Source: an uncultured Bacteroidota bacterium (lineage in GTDB: Bacteria; Bacteroidota; Bacteroidia; Bacteroidales; P3). Taken from it: a stretch of 64,000 nt of DNA. The stretch is taken from assembly GCA_902784865.1 (NCBI GenBank), contig CACZWL010000002.1, positions 62,001 to 126,000 on the forward strand. Reading direction: 5' to 3'. Of the stretch, positions 1 to 7,518 are shown piece after piece; within the stretch, counting starts at the first letter, position 1; each line of letters starts with the position of its first letter. The notes under the pieces are model-generated. The model was given only the letters and a program-made list of their open reading frames with translations. It made no database searches and had not been told where the DNA came from. A program made the position numbers and the translations under genes.

Positions 1-2
1 TG

Positions 3-467
3 ATATACAACCTCAAGCGAAGAATGCAAGAGTATAACAACAAGATACTTGACTGTCAACGGGATATTTTCAAAGGAAAAAGAATTGATAAAGAGAGACT
101 TAGGGAGCTTTATGAAAACAATTGGATGACTCTGTATAAGGCATATGCCATATACGAAAAGCTGGATAGGAAAGTAAAGTCTGGAGCAGCAACAGAACAA
201 ATCAAAGATATATATAACGAATTGCACAAAGCATTCGAGAAGAACCTAGTCTCAAGGAAAGATACCATATCATTGGATGAGAATCGAAAAAGGACTTATA
301 ATGAGATAATAGTCGAGCTATACAATAATCACAAACACAAACAAAAAGACGGCCCTTGGAGCGATATACGTGCTATAGAAATGAGTATAGTGGATGTACT
401 CAGCCAAGATGCAGCTCTTTACGAGGAAACTATGCGTATCGAAGAAGGCCTGCAATCAGCAACATAG
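3..467 (+). CDS. Hypothetical helical protein, 5' end outside window
   Basis: The frame is open from the first bases of the window, so the start probably lies upstream; the first internal ATG is at 24. About 154 residues are visible, lysine-, glutamate- and asparagine-rich and predicted by eye to be mostly alpha-helical, with no signal peptide or membrane segment. I do not recognise a family. Base composition is clearly AT-richer than the GC-rich genes after 2 kb, which suggests that this stretch was acquired. It ends 8 nt before the possible GTG start of the hydrolase that follows. Confidence 0.55.
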   Translation: MYNLKRRMQEYNNKILDCQRDIFKGKRIDKERLRELYENNWMTLYKAYAIYEKLDRKVKSGAATEQIKDIYNELHKAFEKNLVSRKDTISLDENRKRTYNEIIVELYNNHKHKQKDGPWSDIRAIEMSIVDVLSQDAALYEETMRIEEGLQSAT

Positions 468-475
468 CCCCCACT

Positions 476-1480
476 GTGCGCAAGCGTATTTACATAGAAA
501 CCAACATTGCTGAAGGCCTGCGCAACGAGGTGTTTCGGTATGACTATACCCCCTCACTAAACAAGAGTATGACAAGAGATGAGTACGGATTCTGGCATGC
601 TACTGGTAGGGAGATTGTGTTGGACGACAGTATCACTAACCAGATATTCTACAGGAAAGGGTGGAAAGAGGTGGCGCAGAACAATGTGCAGGATGCCGGA
701 GATTCCATATACATCAAAGAGGATGTCAACCAGTACGGGCTATCGGTCATCATTGCGTCGCCATCTATAGATCGTCCATTGCCAGCGGTTGTCGTTTGCT
801 TGGGCGGACCGCAGACTCCTGTTCCCAACATCTATGAGGAAGACTCTGTCTACCAAATACTGATGGCCAATGGTTTCGCCCTCATCATTCCGTTGCGTCG
901 AGGTGTCGTAGGCATCTCAAGGGAATGGCAAGCGGCATTAGACGGCCATTACGGCGACTATGACATCCAAGACACGACAGAAGCCGTAGCGTTTGCCGTG
1001 GACCATCACCCCGACATCATTTGCCCCAACCGCGTATGTCTCTATGGCAGCAGCTACGGCGGCTATGTGGCTCTGCTCATGGCTGGAAAAAGCAATGCCG
1101 ACAGGCGCTTCAAGGCTGTCGTTGCTCACTGTGGTGTCTACGACCTGGCCACCTATCCTTGGCATAGCCAAGGCATTCCCGAAGAAACCATGCTGACCTA
1201 TGGCCACACGACAAATCTAAAAGAATATGCAGCGAAGGTAATAGAAATCTCCCCCAAGACTTATGTCAACAAATGGTGTGTTCCGATGCTCCTGATTCAT
1301 CACCTGAACGATACAAGCTCTTGGTTTGGCCAGTCGATAGCAGCTTATAACGATGCTCTCCGTCACGGAAAACAGACCGACCTGATGATAGTTCCCGGTC
1401 CACATACTTACGATATAAAAAACCATAACATTTTATTCCATCAGATTATATCATTTTTCTCAGAGCAAATGGTGGTATAG
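476..1480 (+). CDS. Alpha/beta hydrolase, prolyl oligopeptidase (S9)-like catalytic domain
   Basis: The protein carries the S9-type nucleophile elbow GSSYGG, a following segment with the LND acid candidate, and a GPHTYD histidine near the C-terminus, so a complete Ser-Asp-His triad can be proposed. It would hydrolyse a peptide or ester bond; the substrate is unknown. Only the alpha/beta hydrolase domain is present, without the beta-propeller common in S9 peptidases and without a signal peptide. The start is uncertain: GTG at 476 (just after the preceding stop) or ATG at 569; the frame also stays open upstream to an ATG at 356 that overlaps the previous gene. It shares the AT-rich composition of the window edge and could be a truncated or transferred gene. 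Confidence 0.6.
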   Translation: MRKRIYIETNIAEGLRNEVFRYDYTPSLNKSMTRDEYGFWHATGREIVLDDSITNQIFYRKGWKEVAQNNVQDAGDSIYIKEDVNQYGLSVIIASPSIDRPLPAVVVCLGGPQTPVPNIYEEDSVYQILMANGFALIIPLRRGVVGISREWQAALDGHYGDYDIQDTTEAVAFAVDHHPDIICPNRVCLYGSSYGGYVALLMAGKSNADRRFKAVVAHCGVYDLATYPWHSQGIPEETMLTYGHTTNLKEYAAKVIEISPKTYVNKWCVPMLLIHHLNDTSSWFGQSIAAYNDALRHGKQTDLMIVPGPHTYDIKNHNILFHQIISFFSEQMVV

Positions 1481-1647
1481 ACAGGCATTGTGTTCCTGGA
1501 AGCCATGTTGAAATACACGGCAAGAAGGGGGAAGTAAACGGTGTCATAGGCAAGATTCCCATTCATCTCTTAAAAAGCAAAGATGGCGAGGGTGTTATAG
1601 AACTGTCAAATTTGTCCGAGGCAATGAGCAGCACACCTGCCGCATGA
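1465..1647 (+). pseudogene. Orphan coding remnant after the hydrolase
   Basis: In the frame +2 relative to the hydrolase, a run of about 60 codons reads as ordinary protein (for example GSHVEIHGKKGEVNGVIGK and IELSNLSEA) and ends at TGA 1645-1647. It has no start codon of its own before the hydrolase stop. It looks like the 3' end of another gene joined to the hydrolase, or a decayed fragment. The family is not recognised, and the coding interpretation rests only on the protein-like appearance of the translation. Confidence 0.3.
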
Positions 1648-1914
1648 GACAGTAAGTGCGGGATTTCTGCAGGATGGACACGATGGTGGATGTGGCCAAG
1701 CAGGTACATATACACCGAATTGCTCTTATGGCAAAGCTTCGAGTACGCTCTGGTTACGTTCTGTGTGTGTGTGGGGGGGGGCGTCCATTTCTTAAAATAG
1801 TATAGGACTCATTTGCCGAATGAAATTAATTAAATGTTTTGATAATCGGAAACATAGTGCTAATTTAAGAGGCTAGATTCCAAACGGATAGTAGACCAAT
1901 AAGGCTGTAGGTAC
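1648..1914. other. Non-coding junction between AT-rich edge and GC-rich core
   Basis: No gene is seen. The stretch contains a GT dinucleotide tract running into a 9-G run at about 1762-1781, and marks where composition changes from AT-rich (left) to GC-rich (right). This is a plausible island boundary, but no attachment-site repeat or integrase was found. Confidence 0.4.
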
Positions 1915-1946
1915 AAGCGGCCGAAGGCGTGAGCCTTCGGCCGCTT
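1915..1946. terminator. Bidirectional hairpin terminator
   Basis: Perfect 14-bp stem (left arm 1915-1928, right arm 1933-1946, 4-nt loop GTGA) between the plus-strand hydrolase region and the minus-strand etfA. The U-tract is weak, so it may serve as a 3' stabilising hairpin rather than a strict intrinsic terminator. Confidence 0.6.
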
Positions 1947-1993
1947 GGTTTGTGGTTGGGCAGTAGGGTGATGACCCTCGCCGTTGCAGCAGT

Positions 1994-3016
1994 TTATTTG
2001 CTGTTCTGGCGGTAATACTTGATCATCTTGGGGACGACTTCCTCGACGGTGCCGTTGATGACGTAGTCGGCAATCTTGTTGATCGGGGCGTCGGGGTCGC
2101 TGTTGATGCTGATGATGATGCCGCTGTCCTGCATGCCGGCGATGTGCTGTATCTGGCCGCTGATGCCGCAGGCGATGTACACCTTTGGGTGCACGGTGAC
2201 GCCCGTCTGGCCAATCTGGCGGTCGTTGTCAATCCATCCGGCGTCGACGGCGGCGCGGCTGCCACCCACCTCGCCGTGGAGCACCTTGGCCAGCTCGAAG
2301 AGGCTCTCGAAGCCCTCTTTCGAGCCCACGCCGTAGCCACCGGCCACGACGATGGGGGCGCCCTTGAGGTTGTGCTTGGCGGCCTCCACGTGGTGGTCGA
2401 GCACTTTCACTACAAAGGCCTCGGGCGAAACATATTTGCCCACTTCAGGGTAGACCACTTCTTTCTTGCAGCTGCCTTCGTAGAGGGCTTTCTGCATGAC
2501 GCCGCTGCGCACGGTGGCCATCTGCGGGCGATGGTCGGGGTTGACGATGGTGGCCACGATGTTGCCGCCGAAGGCGGGGCGTATCTGGTAGAGCAGCTTC
2601 TCGTAGGTCTTGCCGCTCTTCTTGTCCTCGTAGGGGCCGATTTCGAGCTGCGTGCAGTCGGCCGTGAGGCCGCTGGTGAGGCTCGAGCTCACGCGCGGAC
2701 CCAGGTCGCGGCCGATGACGGTGGCGCCCATCAGGCATATCTGCGGCTGCTCCTCCTTGAAGAGGTTCACCACGATGTCGGTGTGCGGCGCCGAGGTGTA
2801 GGGGAACAGCTCGGGGGCGTCGAAGACGAACAGCTTGTCCACGCCGTAGGGGAGTATCTGCTCCTCCACCTTGCCCTTGATGCCTGTGCCAATGACGACG
2901 GCATGGAGCTCAACCTTAAGCTCATTGGCCAGCTTGCGGCCCTTGGTGAGCAGCTCCTGCGAGACTTCGCGTACCTCGGTGCCCTCAATCTCAATATATA
3001 CAAAAACGTTGTTCAT
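1994..3016 (-). CDS. etfA: Electron transfer flavoprotein alpha subunit
   Basis: A 340-residue EtfA (FixB-type). The N-terminal alpha/beta domain is followed by the conserved C-terminal FAD domain with GGSRAAVDAGW, a QIGQTG..P element, YIACGISGQIQH and IISINSDPDAPI. With EtfB it forms the soluble FAD heterodimer that carries electrons between acyl-CoA dehydrogenases or other flavoenzymes and downstream acceptors; in anaerobes such pairs may also bifurcate electrons. It lies 91 nt downstream of etfB on the same strand, the usual order. No dehydrogenase or ETF:quinone oxidoreductase is adjacent, so the electron donor cannot be told from context. Confidence 0.95.
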   Translation of the reverse strand: MNNVFVYIEIEGTEVREVSQELLTKGRKLANELKVELHAVVIGTGIKGKVEEQILPYGVDKLFVFDAPELFPYTSAPHTDIVVNLFKEEQPQICLMGATVIGRDLGPRVSSSLTSGLTADCTQLEIGPYEDKKSGKTYEKLLYQIRPAFGGNIVATIVNPDHRPQMATVRSGVMQKALYEGSCKKEVVYPEVGKYVSPEAFVVKVLDHHVEAAKHNLKGAPIVVAGGYGVGSKEGFESLFELAKVLHGEVGGSRAAVDAGWIDNDRQIGQTGVTVHPKVYIACGISGQIQHIAGMQDSGIIISINSDPDAPINKIADYVINGTVEEVVPKMIKYYRQNSK

Positions 3017-3043
3017 ATCTTTCTATTGTGTTATTGTGTTATG

Positions 3044-3098
3044 GCGTTAATGTGTCAGTGGCTGGCGCATCAGCACTCACACATTTGCACATTAACGC
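3044..3098. repeat. Inverted repeat in the etfB-etfA spacer
   Basis: Perfect 11-bp arms (GCGTTAATGTG at 3044-3054 and its complement at 3088-3098) enclose 33 nt. The spacer is rich in short near-repeats (TGTGTTAT, TTAATGTG, CACATTAACG, CACTCACGC). It could fold in the etfBA mRNA and tune etfA relative to etfB. Confidence 0.45.
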
Positions 3099-3107
3099 AC
3101 TCACGCA

Positions 3108-3983
3108 TTATCCTATGATTTTGTCGTTAAGGAGTTCTTTGATCATGCCGTCGATGTCCTGGTCGCTGGCGCCGAGGGTCTTGCTCTCCTTGGCTTGGAA
3201 GACGATGTTCTGCACCTCCTTCACCTTGGTGGGCGAGCCGCTGAGGCCGCACTGGTTGACGTCGCCGTTCACATCGGCCACGCTCCACTGCGTGAGGTTC
3301 AGGTAGGGGCGCTCGGCGCGGAGACCCTTGTGGGTGTCGTCCTCGGCCACTTCCAGCGGGCAGGCGGCATACTTGTACTTCATGACCAGCTTGGCGTTGG
3401 CGGGGCGGCACTCGGCGGCTGAGCCGTTCACCGTGATGACCAGCGGCAGGGGGGCTTCCACCACCTCCACGCCGCCGTCGATCAGGCGGCGGATGGTGGC
3501 TTTGCCGTTCTCCACCTTGAGAATTTCCTCGGCATAGGTCACCTGGTTGAGACCCAGCTTCTGGGCCACCTGGGGACCCACCTGGGCCGTGTCGCCGTCG
3601 ATGGCTTGGCGGCCGCCGATGACGATGTCCACATCGCCGATTTTCTGGATGGCCGTGGCCAGGGCGTAGGAGGTGGCCAGCGTGTCGGCACCGGCGAAGA
3701 GGCGGTCGGTGAGCAGCCAGCCCGTGTCGGCGCCGCGGTAGAGGCCTTCGCGGATGATTTCGCCGGCGCGCGGCGGGCCCATGGTCAGCAGGCCCACGGT
3801 GCTGCCGGGGTTCTGCTCTTTCAGGCGCAGGGCCTGCTCGAGGGCGTTGAGGTCCTCGGGGTTGAAAATGGCGGGCAGCGCGGCGCGGTTCACCGTGCCC
3901 TCCGCCGTCATGGCATCCTTGCCAACATTCCTAGTATCAGGAACTTGCTTTGCAAGTACTACAATTTTCAGACTCATATTCAT
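3108..3983 (-). CDS. etfB: Electron transfer flavoprotein beta subunit
   Basis: A 291-residue EtfB (FixA-type). The family-typical N-terminus SLKIVVLAKQVPDTRNVG is followed by the adenine-nucleotide loop GGRQAIDGDTAQVGP around residues 122-137. It pairs with EtfA. Two starts are possible, ATG 3983 (MNMSLK) and ATG 3977 (MSLK); relatives favour MSLK. The gene has a Bacteroidetes -7 motif about 16 nt upstream, so its leader is very short. Its promoter, start codon and first six codons are duplicated at 5000-5098, where they now precede the SGNH gene. Confidence 0.94.
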   Translation of the reverse strand: MNMSLKIVVLAKQVPDTRNVGKDAMTAEGTVNRAALPAIFNPEDLNALEQALRLKEQNPGSTVGLLTMGPPRAGEIIREGLYRGADTGWLLTDRLFAGADTLATSYALATAIQKIGDVDIVIGGRQAIDGDTAQVGPQVAQKLGLNQVTYAEEILKVENGKATIRRLIDGGVEVVEAPLPLVITVNGSAAECRPANAKLVMKYKYAACPLEVAEDDTHKGLRAERPYLNLTQWSVADVNGDVNQCGLSGSPTKVKEVQNIVFQAKESKTLGASDQDIDGMIKELLNDKIIG

Positions 3984-3998
3984 TTACAGTTTTAAAAT

Positions 3999-4007
3999 GC
4001 AAAAATA
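3999..4007 (-). promoter_or_regulatory. etfB promoter -7 element
   Basis: On the minus strand the element reads TATTTTTGC, which matches the Bacteroidetes -7 consensus TAnnTTTG plus C. A good TTTG at -33 is not obvious (a GTTGG lies upstream but with short spacing). The distance to ATG 3983 implies an mRNA leader of only about 10 nt. Confidence 0.6.
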
Positions 4008-4032
4008 CGTTAATTTTCCAACATGGCCAAAA

Positions 4033-4057
4033 AAAAGTGCCCCGCCGGGGCACTTTT
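4033..4057 (-). terminator. Hairpin terminator after the SGNH gene
   Basis: Stem AAAAGTGCCCC / GGGGCACTTTT (11 bp, 3-nt loop) flanked by A and T runs. It ends the minus-strand SGNH transcript just before the etfB promoter. A second version sits at 5067-5091 in repeat copy B, with a 10-bp stem and different loop bases; both remain self-complementary. Confidence 0.75.
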
Positions 4058-4077
4058 AACATTTTGAGCACTGCTGC

Positions 4078-4953
4078 CTATAGGCCGAAGTCCTCTTTTA
4101 ACTGCTTGGTGAAAAGGGTGGCTCCTGTTTTGTTGAGGTGCGACCAGTCGTAGTATATCGAGTCGGCCTGAAATTTGGGGTCGCTCATATAGTTCTTGTA
4201 TTCCATGGGGAATTGCCGGCGGACGTTCTGGATGCATTGATCGATAGCACGTTGGCAAATTTGTGGTGCATCTGCTTTGTTAAACTCATTTTCATGAGTA
4301 GGACAGGTGAATGTTATGAGTCGTACTCCGTGTTCGTTGCACATTTTTGCCAATTGAGTGAGGTGCTGGGTGAATTCTTCCTGTTTTATGGGTTCGTGAT
4401 GTACAATATGGACAGGCCTCTGTTTGGCTGGTTCGTTCTCGCTGTAAAAACCGAGTGAGTCGCTCGTCATCAGCGAAACCTCGGTGTTGAAGACACCGAT
4501 ATTGAGGCTACCCGAGAGCGAGAGCCACCGGGTGTAGATGCGGTCTTTCTTGCAGGGGTGTTCCAGTCCCATGAAGGTGTGAACCATGTAGTTGCGGGGT
4601 GATTTCGCAACGTAGTCCCGCATAATCATCATGTCGCAATGGATGGGGTAGAGCACCGTGTGCAGGTGTTTCATATCGGGCAGGTGTCGCTCCAGCAGCT
4701 GCACATCGTAGTATATGTTCTTGCCGGGCAGAGCGATGTTGAATGTTCTTCCGGCAAGGAGGCTGGGGTTGATGTCGTTGTAGCCCAGGGATGAACCCAG
4801 AATCAGAGTTTCGATCTCGCCTGCGTGGCGCTGCATGTACTGGTTCTTGTAGGAATAGTTGTTTTTGAAAAACGGCACGACTAGTTCCATCCCAACAAGT
4901 AAAAGGCAGACTATCAGAACAATGACAAGGGCGTCGGTCAGAAACTTTTTCAT
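4078..4953 (-). CDS. Membrane-anchored SGNH-hydrolase-like protein (DUF1574/AlgJ-like)
   Basis: A 291-residue protein with one N-terminal membrane segment (about residues 6-28) and an extracytoplasmic domain. It contains LGSSLGYNDINPS, where the GSS serine is the candidate nucleophile, and near the C-terminus DWSHLNKTG, the usual D..H pair of SGNH folds. Relatives act in O-acylation of cell-surface polysaccharides or are associated with such pathways; the substrate here is unknown and no MBOAT partner is adjacent. Its start codon overlaps the stop of a 22-codon leader ORF that begins with the first six codons of etfB. The gene lies between two copies of the etfB promoter segment, which suggests insertion. 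Confidence 0.65.
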   Translation of the reverse strand: MKKFLTDALVIVLIVCLLLVGMELVVPFFKNNYSYKNQYMQRHAGEIETLILGSSLGYNDINPSLLAGRTFNIALPGKNIYYDVQLLERHLPDMKHLHTVLYPIHCDMMIMRDYVAKSPRNYMVHTFMGLEHPCKKDRIYTRWLSLSGSLNIGVFNTEVSLMTSDSLGFYSENEPAKQRPVHIVHHEPIKQEEFTQHLTQLAKMCNEHGVRLITFTCPTHENEFNKADAPQICQRAIDQCIQNVRRQFPMEYKNYMSDPKFQADSIYYDWSHLNKTGATLFTKQLKEDFGL

Positions 4954-5018
4954 TGCAGGTCAGAGAGTTTGGAGCGGGCGGCTTGTGGTCTTCTGTGTTT
5001 TTTCAGACTCATATTCAT
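4950..5018 (-). CDS. 22-codon leader ORF derived from the etfB start
   Basis: It starts with the same six codons as etfB (MNMSLK) inside repeat copy B, then diverges into a basic tail rich in Arg and Lys. It stops at TGA 4952-4950, overlapping the SGNH start ATG (4953-4951) as ATGA. A Bacteroidetes -7 motif (TATTTTTGC on the minus strand, 5034-5042) lies directly upstream, as in the native etfB copy. The inference is that the duplicated etfB expression signals drive this leader and, by coupling, the SGNH gene. It is probably not a functional peptide. Confidence 0.5.
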   Translation of the reverse strand: MNMSLKKHRRPQAARSKLSDLQ

Positions 5019-5098
5019 TTACAGTTTTAAAATGCAAAAATACGTTAATTTTCCAACATGGCCAAAAAAAGTGCCCGGGCTGGGCACTTTTAACATTT
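5000..5098 (-). repeat. 100-bp direct repeat, copy B (captured etfB promoter)
   Basis: Second copy of 3965-4064. It contains the hairpin (5067-5091), the promoter -7 element (5034-5042) and the etfB start codon with the first codons, truncated at about 5000. It sits immediately upstream of the leader ORF and the SGNH gene in the same orientation. Confidence 0.9.
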
Positions 5099-5162
5099 CC
5101 GCAGTGGCTATTCTCGGCTGCAATAGTGGTTTTGTCGAGGTGTCCCCAACACTCCCCCTACC

Positions 5163-5268
5163 ATAGACGAAGAGGGGAAGAAGAGGGTGGGTTTAATGTG
5201 TTGAAAAACACATGGTTGAGAATGGCCGATTTTGGACGGTTTTCTCACTTTTTATCAAAAAATGTGCG
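5163..5268 (+). repeat. Dispersed ~100-nt intergenic element, copy 1
   Basis: Shares with 18116-18230, 39979-40080 and 58297-58405 a G-rich head (GAAGAAGAGGGTGGG), a middle GAAAAACAC-like block, GATTTT before a G-rich spot, and a tail of T-runs, TCA and then A-runs. Here it lies between the SGNH gene and the DRTGG gene promoter. There is no ORF. Confidence 0.65.
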
Positions 5269-5344
5269 GGTTCTGTCCTGGTGGTGTAATGTGCTGTGTA
5301 TCATCGTTCTATATATTTTCTATGCATATATCGGAAATATTTCG

Positions 5345-5353
5345 TACTTTTGC
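5345..5353 (+). promoter_or_regulatory. Promoter -7 element of the DRTGG gene
   Basis: TACTTTTGC fits TAnnTTTG plus C and lies 33 nt before the ATG at 5387. The -33 box is weak. Confidence 0.6.
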
Positions 5354-5386
5354 ATTTTCAAACACTAACACAACACCCCCAGCAAT

Positions 5387-5719
5387 ATGAAAGTAAGAGA
5401 ACTGGTAGAGAAACTGAACCTCAAAGTGCTCAGCGGCGAGAGCGGCCTGGACCGCGACATCGATGGCTGCTATGTCAGCGACCTGCTGAGCGACGTCATG
5501 GGCAACGCCGAGATGGGCAACGTGTGGGTCACCCTCCAGACCCACAAAAACGTCATGGCCATCGCCTCGCTCAAGGAACTCTCGTGCGTGGTCCTCGTCA
5601 AGGGCCTCACCGCCAGCGACGACACCGTCGAGCAGAGCAACGAGGAGGGCATCCCCTTCCTCAGTACCGACATGCAGACCTACGAGACCGTCGGCCGCAT
5701 CTACCAACTGCTCAACTAG
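5387..5719 (+). CDS. DRTGG-domain protein
   Basis: A 110-residue stand-alone DRTGG-like domain (MKVRELVEKLNLKVLSGESGLDRDIDGCYVSDLLSDV). Such small proteins recur next to [FeFe]-hydrogenase, PHP and SpoIIE-phosphatase genes in anaerobes; their biochemical role is not established, and a ligand-binding or regulatory function is usual speculation. Its stop codon overlaps the GTG start of the PHP gene, so the two are translated as a unit. The rest of the typical gene set (NuoE-like, HydS, phosphatase, hydrogenase) is found 7.5 kb away at 13.2-18 kb. Confidence 0.8.
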   Translation: MKVRELVEKLNLKVLSGESGLDRDIDGCYVSDLLSDVMGNAEMGNVWVTLQTHKNVMAIASLKELSCVVLVKGLTASDDTVEQSNEEGIPFLSTDMQTYETVGRIYQLLN

Positions 5720-6480
5720 TGCCGCTCACGCCGTTCAAAGCCGACCTCCACATCCACACGGTCCTCTCGCCGTGCGGCGACCTCGAGATGTCGCCCACGG
5801 GCATCGTCGACCGTGCCTTGCAGCGTGGGCTGGACATGATTGCCATCTCCGACCACAACACCACGCGTCAGGTCAAGGTGACGCAGAAGGTGGGTCGCGA
5901 GCGCGGCCTGTTTGTGCTTGGCGGCGTGGAGGTTACCTCGCAGGAGGAGGCCCACTGCCTCTGCTTCTTCGAGACCGACAGCCAGCTGGACGCCTTCCAG
6001 GAGTTCCTCGACGCCCACCTGCCGCCCATCCCCAACGACGAGGATCGCTTTGGCTATCAGCTCATTGTCGACGAGAACGAGGAGATTGTGGGCGAGGAGC
6101 CCTACCACCTGCTCAACGCCATCGATGTCGATATCGACGGCCTCTACGACGAGGTGCACCGCATCGGCGGCCTCTTCGTGCCGGCGCATGTCAACAAGAG
6201 CTCCACCTCGCTCATGAGCCAGCTGGGCTTCGTGCCGCCCGACCTTCGCGCCGACGGCCTCGAAATCAACAAGTTCACCACGCGCGACGAGTTCGTCAAG
6301 AAGTTCGCCTACCTCAAGCGCTTCAACTTCATCACCGACAGCGACGCCCACTTCATCCCCGACGTGGGGTCGGTCTACAACGTCATCCACATGGAGCACC
6401 GCTCCTTCGCCGAGTTTGCCATGGCGCTGCGCGGCGAGGAGGGGCGGTGGATCGACACCATGGCCTTCCGCAACGCATAG
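5719..6480 (+). CDS. PHP-domain phosphoesterase
   Basis: About 253 residues from a GTG start that overlaps the preceding TAG (TAGTG). The PHP metal-ligand motifs are all visible: ADLHIHT, SPCGD, ISDHNT, GVEVTS, PAHVNK and ITDSDAH. It is a probable metal-dependent phosphoesterase of the YciV/TrpH type acting on an unknown phosphorylated substrate. The frame remains open far upstream, but the upstream translation is low-complexity read-through opposite the DRTGG gene, so the GTG at 5719 is preferred. Co-translation with the DRTGG protein suggests a shared role. Confidence 0.85.
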   Translation: MPLTPFKADLHIHTVLSPCGDLEMSPTGIVDRALQRGLDMIAISDHNTTRQVKVTQKVGRERGLFVLGGVEVTSQEEAHCLCFFETDSQLDAFQEFLDAHLPPIPNDEDRFGYQLIVDENEEIVGEEPYHLLNAIDVDIDGLYDEVHRIGGLFVPAHVNKSSTSLMSQLGFVPPDLRADGLEINKFTTRDEFVKKFAYLKRFNFITDSDAHFIPDVGSVYNVIHMEHRSFAEFAMALRGEEGRWIDTMAFRNA

Positions 6481-6491
6481 CCCCGCCCGTC

Positions 6492-7490
6492 ATGAATGTC
6501 TACAAACTGCTGAAATCGAACCGCTTGATACGCTCGTCGCGGCTGAAGCTTGCCGGCATACTGGCGCTCCATCAGCTCAGGCGCCGCTATTTCGGTCTCT
6601 TTCTTGACCCGGTCCTCGGGTGCAACATGCGCTGCCAGATGTGCTACTTCTCCGACGACGACTACCGGCGGCAGGCACGCGGCCGGTTCTCGCCGGAGCA
6701 GATACGCCTTGTGGCCGACAAGTTCTTCCCCTACGCCCTCAAGCTCCAGGTGGGCTGCGGTGCCGAGCCGACCCTCTATGGCGACCTCTCCGACATATTC
6801 GCCCTGGCCAAGCAGCGCGGCGTGCCCTATATCTCCATGACTACCAATGCCAACCTGCTGCAGAAGGACGACCTGCGCCGCTACATCCTGGCGGGGCTCG
6901 ACGAGCTGACGCTCTCGCTCCACGGCGTCCGCCAGGCCACCTACGAAACGCTGATGGAAGGCGGCTCTTACGACAAGCTGCTCTCCGCCATGGCGGCGAC
7001 AACCGAGCTGAAAAAGGAGTTCAAATCGTTCAAGCTGAGGGTGAACTATACCATCAACGAGGACAACTGCCTCGAGTTGGCCGACTTCTTCGACGTCTTC
7101 GGCCATTACGGAATCGACATATTGCAGATGCGCCCCATCCAGAAGCTGGGCAACAGCAAGTATGCCAACTTCTCGCATAAGTCGCTGATTGCCAACTATG
7201 ACGCAACCATCGGCAAGGTGAAAGCCGAGTGTCGTCGGCGCGGCATCACAGTCGTATGTCCCGACAAGGCCGACCTGACCAAGCAGCGCAACGACGAGAG
7301 TATCGTTTTCGACTATACATATATATATATGTCCCCCCGCGAGTTCTTCGACGCAGGCTTCTCGCTGGAGTCCGACACCTACCACGCCTACCGCAAGCGG
7401 CAGGGATTTCCGCGGCAGTTGCTGAAGCGCATCTTCTCGCGCAGCCTCTCGTCCGACAACCGTACCAAGCTCAACTATGGAATAAATTGA
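6492..7490 (+). CDS. Radical SAM protein
   Basis: About 332 residues. The cluster motif CNMRCQMCYF lies near residue 42 and coordinates the [4Fe-4S] cluster that cleaves S-adenosylmethionine; GCGAEPTLYGD is the GGE-like/SAM-binding region. No SPASM-type cysteine cluster is evident, so this looks like a minimal radical SAM enzyme of unknown substrate. It starts 11 nt after the PHP stop and may share that transcript. The triplets encoding DYTYIYM near 7312-7330 form an AT dinucleotide tract unusual in this GC-rich gene. Confidence 0.8.
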   Translation: MNVYKLLKSNRLIRSSRLKLAGILALHQLRRRYFGLFLDPVLGCNMRCQMCYFSDDDYRRQARGRFSPEQIRLVADKFFPYALKLQVGCGAEPTLYGDLSDIFALAKQRGVPYISMTTNANLLQKDDLRRYILAGLDELTLSLHGVRQATYETLMEGGSYDKLLSAMAATTELKKEFKSFKLRVNYTINEDNCLELADFFDVFGHYGIDILQMRPIQKLGNSKYANFSHKSLIANYDATIGKVKAECRRRGITVVCPDKADLTKQRNDESIVFDYTYIYMSPREFFDAGFSLESDTYHAYRKRQGFPRQLLKRIFSRSLSSDNRTKLNYGIN

Positions 7491-7518
7491 ATGTAATTAT
7501 AAATAAAACAGTAAAGAA

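Larger units (their letters stand above)
3965..4064 (-). repeat. 100-bp direct repeat, copy A (native etfB promoter copy)
   Basis: Covers the first codons of etfB, its promoter and the upstream hairpin. It is nearly identical to 5000-5098; the differences I can see are one A in an A-run and a few bases around the hairpin loop. This copy is in its functional context because it continues into the full etfB gene. Confidence 0.9.

Noticed and set aside
5296..5718. Upstream extension of the PHP frame
   Set aside because: It is read in another frame across the DRTGG gene, begins before its promoter and gives low-complexity Arg/Pro-rich sequence; the GTG at 5719 is better.
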